Shown here piece by piece: positions 54,796 to 64,000 of a stretch of 64,000 nt of DNA (positions are counted from its first letter, which is position 1; every line of letters starts with the position of its first letter). A model generated the notes under the pieces. It did no database searches. It saw only the letters and a program-made list of their open reading frames with translations, and was not told the origin of the DNA. This stretch comes from Colletotrichum lupini (Eukaryota; Ascomycota; Sordariomycetes; Glomerellales; Glomerellaceae), in NCBI RefSeq assembly GCF_023278565.1, contig NC_064679.1, positions 496,001 through 560,000 of the forward strand, given 5' to 3'. A program made the position numbers and the translations under genes.

Positions 54796-57449
54796 CCCCC
54801 TTAAATAAATATATATTTAGAAAAAGCGCGCTTAACTATTTATATTATTATAAAAAAGTCCGCTAAAAACGGAAAACTAAATACTAATATATAAGAATTT
54901 ATTTATAAAAGGAATTATAAAATAAATCGGTTTATATATAAAGTTATAAACGAGGGGTAAATTAGTTATAAATTAACCTCCGTATTTATTATTATAAATA
55001 ATCTTAAGGCTATATTATTAATAAAAAGTACGACTAAGGGACGGCTTTTTATTAATTAAATAATTAATTTATAGGTTAAGGGTAGTAAATATATAAAAAA
55101 TTTATTACTACTTATAATACTAACTTTCCTTCCCTCTTTAATTTATATTTATATTATTATTATATATATATATTTTTATTTTTTATTTTTATACTCATAT
55201 TTTTATACGTACGTATTATTAAAAAAGGATCTTTATTAATAGTATTATTTTTATTTAAATATTACTAAAATAATTAATTAAAAACTACGCTCATATTATT
55301 ATAATATAAGAGATTAAGAAGTATAAATATAAAGCTACGGCTTTAGGGGAAAGTAATAGCTCCCTTAGCCCCCTTTATAAACCCGAGATAAGTAACTAAT
55401 ATTCCCTTATTTTATATTTCGGTCGTAGTACGTCCTTTATTTATTTAATATTAATTTAATTATTTTATTTAATAAGTAATAGCCTTATAGCTAAACGAGT
55501 TATTTAAAAGGGTAATAAAAACGAGGAGGGTTTATAGCCCCCTCTCTTATTCCTTTTTAAAAATTAAAAAAACGTCCTCGTTTTTTAAAAAGATAATATA
55601 AATAAAAAAAGGTTTATAACCCCCTCTTTTACTTCTTTAAAAAAAAAAAAAAAAAAAAGACTTTTTTTAAGAAAATTAGAAAAATAAAATAAATTTATAA
55701 CCCCTTCCCTCGCTTTTTTTTTAAAAGTATAAAGTAATTAACTATATATATAATATTTTTTTAATTATTATTATTTATAAAACTAATTCTTAATAACGGA
55801 CTTTTTTAGTACTATCCTTAGTATTAAGGTTTAATATAAGCTAGTACTTCTACTTCCCCTATTTAATTATAAATACTTTAAGTATATTAAGAGTACTCTT
55901 AATAGCCGTTCGAATAGTACGTACCTCCTAAGTTCGTATATTAATAATAAATATTAACGCTACTAAACTTATAAAAAGTTAGGTTATACTCCTATTTTTA
56001 AAGGGTATATACGGTTCTTAAGTATAAAGTTCTTATATTTTAAATAAAAAGTAATAAAAAAGTTAGTAATAGCCGTAATTATTAATATAAAACTACTTAT
56101 ACTTTATAAAGTATATTCTAAGCCGTCCTCGTTCTATTTATTATTTATAACTTAATATATAAACCTTAACTTATATAATAATAGCGTTACGGAAGGCCCT
56201 TAAATATAATAGTTTTTTAAATAAAAATAAGAATAAGGGGGTTTATATAAACGAGGCCTTAATAAAAAAGGTATTTATAAACGCTCTTTTTATATTAAAA
56301 GCGTTATTAAAAAAACTTATTAAGGACGTAATAGTATTAGCTATTTTATTTAAAAAAATAAATAGTATTTAAATTAGAATTAATACTCTTATTAATTTAT
56401 ATATCCCTTTAAGTATATAGCCTACGTTTAAATCTTTTTTAAATAAATATACGCTTACTTTCTTAAATAAATAGCCTCTTTTTAAGTAACCCGACGGGGT
56501 TACTAAAGTAATTTTATATTCCTTAATTATAAACTACGTTTTTTAATTAAGAACCGGGCCCCCCGGGCCGTTTTATTATTTTTTAAACGTCCCCTTATTT
56601 AATATAATTATCTCTCGTATATCTTTTATATTTAAAAGCGATACGAAGTACTCGAACTTCGCTCTAAAAAGGTTTTTTATAAAACCGTTAGTTAATATTT
56701 TATTCGTTAATATATAAATTATTTAGAATAAGCCTCTTAAGTACTCTTATCGTAGCTATATATTTTAAATATTAATATAATATAAGTAAGTTAAAATACG
56801 TTCCCCTTTTTTTATTACGAGTTTAATTATTTAACGATTATTATAATATACTTTTTATATATTACTAAGCTTAAGTAAAATATTTTAAAAAAAAGCGTTT
56901 AAAAACGAGTATTTTTTTAACTATATATTCTAAGTTTAATAATTTAGTTTTCGTAGTTAATATAATTATTATATTTTAATAAGCTACTTTTTACTAAATA
57001 AGGCTATTAAAAAAGGAGATTATAAAATCCTACGAGGATTTTTAAATCTTTTTATTATTTATAAATAAAGCGTTATTTATAATTAATAATACCTAACTAC
57101 CCCCTAAGATCTTAAAGTATATTATTAAGTATTATATATAAAAAAGGTATTATATAACTTAATTTATAATAAAATAATATTAATAGGACGGGTTTATTAA
57201 GAACTAAGAGAATAGAGCGTATATAAAAGCGACGTTAAGCCGAATTATAATCGTTATATATAATATCGATCTAACCTTTTTTTAAAAAAAACTTAGTCTT
57301 ATTTAAAAATATAATCCCTAAGTTTTTTTTAATTAGGACCGTTAATAATAGGGTTATAAGAGTAGTAAAGTTAGTAAGATTAAACTTTTTAATTACCCTC
57401 TTAAAATACTAATTATAAACTAAATAGATTTTTTTATTTAGTTAATTAC

Positions 57450-57660
57450 GGACGACCCTTATTTTAAAATATTACGAAACTAGTCTCTAGTTTTTTATTT
57501 TATACTTTTTTTTAAGTCCCTCGGTTACTTAACTAACCTCGTAAACGTAGTCTTTATAATAAAAAATAAAGATATCATTTATATAAAAGAGGACTAGGAC
57601 CTTTTTAATAAAATCTTAGAATAAGTATAAGTCCTCGCTTATAAATAAGAGACCTAGATT
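57450..57660 (-). pseudogene. Relic of a copia-type reverse transcriptase
   Basis: Read on the minus strand, one frame gives KKVLVLFYINDIFIF, matching the copia polymerase centre (Tyr-x-Asp-Asp with the first Asp changed to Asn by G-to-A). It is followed downstream in the same frame by GLKKKYKIKN and a YF-IRVV segment, resembling the copia stretch after the active site. Stops interrupt it (for example after DLYLF and EVS). The pattern fits RIP of Gln and Trp codons. Only this part of the polyprotein could be recognised. Confidence 0.65.
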
Positions 57661-60600
57661 TTCAAAAATTAATATTAGCTCCTCGTATTATAATAATAAA
57701 GCGTTACGGGTATTATATAAGGCTTATTTAAGTTCGATATATATTTTTAGTTTATAAAAGCTATTTAAAAGCTTATAAATAACAGGGGGGTTACTTAGCT
57801 TTTTAATTATATTTAAAAAAGCGTTTATAATATTATATTAATAGATTTTTGAATTAAATTAGGTAGTAATAACTATAGCTACCTTAAATATTTTAATAAT
57901 TAGCGTCGCTACGTAGGTTTTTTTTAGGGGGTATTATTTTTAAAGGTCCCCCCTAATATAAATTCTTATTTTATACTAATCGAGGTAATTATTATTATTA
58001 AGTTTATAATTAAATACTTATTTAAAAAGTATTAGCTTAGAAATAACTAACGTTTTACTAACTACTTTCCAAGTATTTATTTATTTTAGTTTTTAAATTT
58101 TTAATTATATTATTTTTATAAATTAACTTTTTAAAAGTTCTAATATTTTAAAAATATCCTTTTACTTCCCTAGAGAGGTAATTAATTAATTTATATAGAT
58201 TTAGTTAAATTAGACTATAGTTAATAAAATATACTTTATTTTATTAATTATAGTATAAACGTAGTAATATAATATTTAATATCCCTAGGTCGCTTTATTA
58301 ACTACTTTTTATTAATTAAGTATATACGTATTAAAAAAAGAGTTTTAGTTTCTTTTTATCTAAGTATAAAAAGAGTATTACTTAAGTTATTCTTATTAAC
58401 TCGGGTTTTAAATAAATACTTTTAGTAATTAGTTTTTTAATTTTTAGTTTTATTTAATATACCCGTCCTCTTTTTAGCTATATATACTAATTATATTAAA
58501 ATCGTTAACTAGGTCGTTTATTATTTTTATTTCTTAGTATAAGCTCGCTTATTAAAGGGGTTCGTTAGGGTTTAGTTAAATAAAAGGATCTTTTTTATAA
58601 GAGCTCTAAGAAGTCTCTATTTTTATTTATATATATATTATATTTTTAATTCTCTTAATAAGAAGATTAACTTCTTTTATAACCTTATTTATAACTTTAG
58701 TTAACTAAATAAAGTTCGTATTTAACTCCGGATTTTTAAAATCTACAGTTAATTTAGAAATAAGTAGCTATTTACTTTATTTATTTAGAAATAAACTAAG
58801 CTTTTTTATAGCCTTATTTACTTTTTATAAAACGAGTATAAGTAATAATAATTACTTTTTATTATTAATTAATATAGCCTCCTCTTTATTTATAATTTTA
58901 AGTAATTAAAACTTAAGTTCGATTATTATAAATAATTATTAAATTTTATTTACTATAGCCCTTAACTTAAGCAAACGAATTACGGTTTTAATATTATTTT
59001 TTAAGTAAAAAGCTATTTTATTAAACGTTATATTTTAAATAATAATAACTTTTAAAAATAAGGGGATTTAGATTTTATATAAGTTATAAACGTTCGGTAT
59101 ATAACTTACGAAGTACTTAATATATTCCCTTTATTTTATTTTAAAATATCTTTTATTAATTCTTTTCTTATAGTCCTTTTTAAAAAAGTACGTTTTATAG
59201 CCGTATATATACGTTTACCCCTAATAAGGACGTAAATTATAAATAAATTTTAGTATATTTATTAGTTATTACTATTTAAAATAATAAGTAAACTAGACTT
59301 TTTTAATTTAAATTAGTAATAGCTAGTTAATACGTTACTTAGGGCTAATATTATATAAATAAGCTACGGCTAATATAGCTTCTACTTAGAGTTCGTTTAG
59401 TAAACTAATTATTAATATTATATTAATCGCTTTATTAATAATTTCCTAACTAGCTCGTTCCCCTCCTTTATTTAGTTTTTTTATATATAGAGGAGTAGTT
59501 TCTAAGTCTATTCCTAGCTCTTATATTTATATTTAAAAACGAATTTCGCTATTAATTACGATTATTATACGTTCTACGTTTTATTAAATCTTATAAATAG
59601 CTACGCCCTTTTATATACGTACTTATTATTTAAAAAAGTATAAAACCCTAAATACTATATTATAAGTCTTCGTAACTTATAAAAAAACAAAAATCCTATT
59701 TAAATACTTATTTTTAATTAATATTAACTACTTACTTCGTTTATAAACTAATAAGTAATTAAAAAGGTCTTATAAAATCTTATAATAAAGTTAAATTACT
59801 TTTTATTTTAAAATATATTATAAAATAACCTATTTTATATAAGTAGTTATATAGTATTAGTATTCTAAATAGCTTAAATTTTTAATCTTTACCCCCCGAG
59901 CGGCTAGGACGAGCTTTTTAAGTACTATTAGTATAAAATATTTAGATTTAAAGTACTGAAACTAGGCCGTATTTAATTAGTCGTTTTTTAATTAGTATAA
60001 GGAACGTAAGTACTAAGCGCTACGTACTAAAATTATATTAATAAGTAAAGACTAACTTTTAAATAAAAAATAGGATAAATAGGGCTTATATTTAAAAAAA
60101 ACCAAATTAACTTTTCTCTCGAGCTACTTAATAATAACGTTCTTAAATTCGTTACTAAACTAAAAAGTATAATTAAAACCCGAGTATTAAATATTAGTTT
60201 TTTAAAAAAGAGCTTTTAATACAATATTTATATAAAAGTTCTTAATAAAACTAATATTATAAAAAGTAAAATACTTTATTTTAGGCCCCTTTAGTCCTAT
60301 AAAAATATTATATATAATCCTCGTTCCCCTTATAATAATAAAATAGGAGGCCGTTTTAAAATTTATATTTTTTAAATTATTACTTTATTAAATAAAATCC
60401 GGCTCTAAAAGCGATTAGTTATTAACGAAGTAAATAGTACTATAGTTATTTATAATTATATTCTTAAAAAAGAAGTATAAGTTAGTAAAGAGGATAAAAA
60501 ATAATAATAAAATTACTATTCCTATTCCCTTTTATACTTAGTTTAGGGAGTAGACTAATATTAATAATTATAATAATAATATTTAAAAAATAAGTTCCTT

Positions 60601-62064
60601 TAGAGTTTTTTTATTACTTAGCTTATTAATTTTAATCGTTTTTTTAAAATAACCTTAGTTATTATTATTCTATTCAAAAGGGGGTTTTATATAAATTTAG
60701 CCTTTTTAAACGAGGTTAATACGGAGGTTAATATATTTTTTTTAATTTAAATAGGAAATTATTTTCTAAATATTATTAGTACTTAGCTAAATGTATTTTA
60801 ACTTTGTTTTATTTATTAAAATAAGCTCTATTTTTATATAGTTTATTAGCTTTTAATAATAGGTCCTTTTATAAAAGTAATTAATAAACGAGTTAAGAGT
60901 CGCTTTATTTTATTTAAAAAAATCTAAATAACTTATTAATATTACGAATATTATAGGGGTTCGTTTATAATTCTTATTATATACTACCTTTTTATATAAA
61001 AAGTCGTTAAAAATCTTAGTATAATACCTTATATTAAGGATCGCTTTTCCTTTTTATTTTAGTTTAATAATCTTAATAAGCTTTTAATTAAATTAGTTTA
61101 GAGTAAAACGACGTATAATTATATAAAAAAAAGTTTTTAAAACGAGGGTCCCCTAGATTTTAAATAGCTTAAGCTATATTATTTAATAATAAGCTAAAAA
61201 GAAGTTTTTAATTTAAATTAATAAGTTAATACTAAAGTTTACTCTATTTATAACTATATTAAATTTCTTTTTTATAATTATAAATAAATTAAAGTTACTT
61301 AATACGTACTTTTACTTAAGAACTTTAATTATAATATAAAAAGAGTAATTTAAAGAATTAATAAGCTCCTCTTTCGTATCCTTTAAAATTTTTTAAGTAA
61401 TTATAAGGGAGATTTAGTAATTTATTAATTCGTATAATCTTTCTTTTTATAAATAAAAAATCGTTTTAAATACGGTTTACTAAATAAAAGAGGTATATTT
61501 TTTAATAAAACGTACTTAATTTGCTATTATAGCTTTTAGTTTTATTAAAATAATTAATTATTTAATTTAATTAATTAGTTATTTAGTTCGAGTATTTTTA
61601 ATAAAAAGTTTAACTATAGTCTTACTTTTTAACTATTCGGTTTATTATTAAGTAAACTCCTTAAGTTTTTATTAATATTTAGTTAAGGCCGTTTTATATA
61701 TTTAATTTTAAACAGTATTTTATATTTTAATATATTCCTTAATTAAAAAAAATAAACTTAATAAAAAATAATAAATTTAATAAAAAAATAAGGTTATTTA
61801 GGTTTAATAAATCCTAAATATCCTTCAACCGGGCTTTAATTTATAGAGCGAAGTACTACTTAAACTAGTCTCGCTAATAATTAAGCTTTTATTTAAAAAT
61901 ATTAATAATTTCTTTAAAAAATATTAATTTATTTAAGAATAAGGTTAATAAATATAATAAGGGTTAAATAATATTATAAAAAAGGATATAATAAACCGTA
62001 GTCCCTAAGAAATAATTTTTTAATAAAAGTATAGGGGTCTAAGTTAGAGCTAAGTTTATAATTA

Positions 62065-62246
62065 TTATAGAGTTATTATAGGGGTATTAATATATATAAA
62101 GAGAACGGTTATTTATTAGAAATAGGAAATAAGTATAAAGCTCGTTTTAATATAAAGGGTATGAGTAAAGTGGGCCTTAGTAATTATATAACCGAGGTTA
62201 CGTAACGTGCGGTAAGGCTATGGATGGTTAAAGCTATTACGATATA
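62065..62246. repeat. Right LTR (182 bp) of the second element
   Basis: The last 70 bp keeps G/C bases (GTAACGTGCGGTAAGGCTA) that are A/T in the left copy (GTAATATATAATAAGGCTA). All differences seen there are transitions. Confidence 0.88.
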
Positions 62247-62251
62247 ATATA

Positions 62252-62900
62252 TATATAGCGTATACGTAGCTCTTCATCTAGCTTAGCAGAGATGAGAAGC
62301 TGAAGGTGTTTTACTATGCCTTACTTTATGGTAATTGGCCGCCATTATGCTTGTCGGCGTTCTGTTCGTCTTGAAAAACGTTTGTAGAGCAGCGACAGCA
62401 ACGAAATCCTGTCGGTCGCGGGTAACGAATAGGCATATGCCCACGTCATAGAGTCAATGGAGGTGACAATCGGGTAGATTCGATTTCCGGTGAAAAGATT
62501 TTAGTACGGGAGAGCTCATTTGGATATTTGAATCGACATCAATCCGCAGTTAGTCGGGTGTAGTAAGGTAGTGATAAGACTTGGGTACATAGACACATAA
62601 TCAAACAACTCGACAGGAAAGAGTGATCACACGTACAGCTTATCTGTCCTCGAGAGATGACTCATTCGATGCTCCAACTTTCGGAATATAGGTAACTTTG
62701 CGTTTCGGAATTCATTAGCAGACTTGGAGTAATCTGCGGATAGTGATCTAAAATATGTTCCTTTCCTTTAAGTCTTGACTCATCTCACCAGAGAGTGCTA
62801 TTGACATGGTACTCAAAACATTATTCATTGTTGTTCAATATACCAGTAACAAAGGCGATACTAAACGTGGACAAACCCCAATTACTTGAATGCCAGAATT
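62252..62900. other. Intergenic, no gene seen
   Basis: About 650 bp between the second LTR element and the 3' end of the glycine-rich protein gene. Base composition is normal from about 62280 onward. No supportable gene or RNA. Confidence 0.5.
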
Positions 62901-63594
62901 CTAGTACAGCACAGCCAGGATACCGATGGCCACCGACAGCCAACTGCCAGGTTGTAGGGCTTGCGAGCCGGCTGTCGGAACGACCACGACTCCTGTGCCT
63001 GAAGCCGGACTTCTAGTCGTCGCGGTCTGGCCTGAGCCGCCGTTACCGCCGCCAGAGCCGCCAGAGCCACCGCCATTTCCTCCGTTGCCGCCGCCAGAGC
63101 CACCGCCGCCGGTAGCACCACCCCCGGTGCCACCTCCGCTACCTCCTCCATTGCCACCACCGTCTCCTCCATTACCACCGCTTCCACCTCCGCTACCTCC
63201 CCCACTACCGCCGCTACCTCCACTGCCACCACTTCCACCGCCACCGACGGTTCCAGTGGACGCAGGGGGGTTGCCAGCTCCGCCAGGTACAGTCGCACCC
63301 GGCACCATGCCTGAAAGATTATGGTCAGTGGTTGAACGCGAGCCTCGAGATTGGAATATGTCACTCACCACCAGTGGGATTGGCCCCGGGAACGCCCATA
63401 GGTACTGTTGGCAGGCCTGTAGGTATGACAGCGCCCTTAATAATATCAGAGATTGCTATTAACACATCTTGGGAACAGGTCAAACTCACGGAGCAATCAA
63501 CCGTCGACGTCAGGGACATGACCCTGATCTCAGTAGTGACTGCCGCCGTCGAACATGCGTATAGCGCAACGCCTAGCACCATGTGGGTCTTCAT
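62901..63594 (-). CDS. Glycine-rich, probably GPI-anchored cell-surface protein
   Basis: A likely wall or surface protein of about 193 residues. Exons: 63594-63490, 63435-63369 and 63310-62901. The N-terminus MKTHMVLGVALYACSTAAVT is a signal peptide. A short Pro/Gly region follows (PTGLPTVPMGVPGANPTG, continued as GMVPGATVPGG across intron 2). Then comes a tract of about 75 residues built of Gly-Gly-Ser, Gly-Gly-Asn and related units. The end, SWLSVAIGILAVLY, is hydrophobic after a small-residue stretch, as in GPI-anchor signals. Intron 1 (63489-63436) is 54 bp and frame-neutral, with a good GTGAGT donor but a weak AAG acceptor, so it may be retained, adding 18 residues. The Gly-rich tract can vary in length by repeat slippage. 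No catalytic domain is present. Confidence 0.8.
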
Positions 63595-64000
63595 TTCGGC
63601 GGTAGCTCATTCAGAGGAACTTGAATGTGGTTGTTCAGAGCCCAGTGAAAACGAACCGGACTAGAGGGCCGATGTGTGTTGAGTTTATATGCCGTGGGAA
63701 GGTAAGCAGTTGGAAGATTAACCACATCGGATCCGTGCAGATGATGTCAGTCTTGTAGAAAGCCGCAAGACAGCTAAGTTCTTGCTCATCATTCAAATAT
63801 TCCGGAAGAAGATTAAAGAGTTAACTACCGGGGTAATCGGTGGCGTTGCTGTTGAGAGGACATCGCGTGGGAATAGATCCAGCGTCAGGTGGCTTCAGCC
63901 TTTGCAGACCTAGCCATTCTAAGTCTGCGCTCTAGTTTCTGTATCGCGCCATTGAAGATCCGCGAGGCTATCCGCTTGCGTCTTTGACTGATTATGAAAT
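63595..64000. other. Upstream flank of the glycine-rich protein gene
   Basis: About 400 bp to the window edge, presumably promoter of the minus-strand surface protein. TATAAAC reads on the minus strand at about 63687. No further gene is visible before the end. Confidence 0.4.

Larger units (their letters stand above)
54614..62246 (-). mobile_element. RIP-degraded Ty1/copia-type LTR retrotransposon, 7633 bp
   Basis: Direct repeats of equal length, 182 bp (54614-54795 and 62065-62246), bound a very AT-rich body. ATATA stands on both outer sides (54609-54613, 62247-62251), a possible target duplication, though weak evidence in such AT-rich DNA. Inside the left LTR, CCCCCTTAAAT reads on the minus strand as a polypurine tract next to the LTR. 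A decayed reverse transcriptase reads on the minus strand at about 57660-57450. All frames contain many stops and CpA/TpG are nearly absent, consistent with heavy RIP; the element is dead as sequenced. Confidence 0.9.

Noticed and set aside
62926..63462. Long proline-rich open frames antisense to the glycine-rich protein
   Set aside because: They are the antisense of Gly codons (GGN read as NCC). The minus-strand frame has a signal peptide, clean introns and a GPI-type end.

Overview
This window looks like filamentous ascomycete nuclear DNA (Pezizomycotina, most likely Sordariomycetes; the class is an inference). Genes carry short spliceosomal introns of about 46-80 bp with GTAAGN-type donors and YAG acceptors. 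There are several Zn2Cys6 regulators and many MFS transporters. Two large blocks are extremely AT-rich with almost no CpA or TpG dinucleotides, the mark of repeat-induced point mutation (RIP).

Layout. 1-5429: no supportable gene, one 12-bp tandem repeat. 5430-7222: MFS sugar transporter (+). 8694-11366: dynamin/Mx-like GTPase (-) with an in-frame TGA in a Pro/Thr-rich linker. 12440-20388: a compact sugar module made of a second sugar transporter (-), a divergent transcription factor with two tandem Zn2Cys6 clusters (+), and a convergent GH3 beta-glucosidase with a PA14 insert (-). 21059-35283: an oxidoreductase-rich stretch with an SDR, a membrane-anchored MOSC protein, a Zn2Cys6 factor, an aldehyde dehydrogenase with a 1-bp frameshift, a RidA-like protein, an MFS drug-type transporter with an in-frame stop, and a zinc alcohol dehydrogenase with a mitochondrial-type presequence. 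35495-43542: an 8.05-kb RIP-degraded LTR retrotransposon with equal 205-bp LTRs and CTAAC target duplications, containing a nested inverted-repeat element (38910-39874). 44310-54534: TPR-SET protein (-), small secreted protein (+), cyclase-family protein (-) and Baeyer-Villiger-type monooxygenase (+). 54614-62246: a second RIP-degraded LTR element with 182-bp LTRs and a Ty1/copia-like reverse transcriptase relic on the minus strand. 62901-63594: a glycine-rich, probably GPI-anchored cell-surface protein (-).

How the genes may work together. The clearest unit is 12.4-20.4 kb: sugar importer, regulator and a beta-glucosidase without a secretion signal. The motif CGGANNTCGGG occurs twice in the transporter/regulator promoter and once upstream of the glucosidase, which suggests a small self-contained beta-glucoside utilisation regulon (inference). 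The 21-35 kb genes would suit oxidation of an alcohol or aldehyde, but two of them are broken as sequenced. The two retroelements lie directly against the ADH promoter and the monooxygenase 3' end, so the window alternates between ordinary gene DNA and RIP-silenced transposon blocks.
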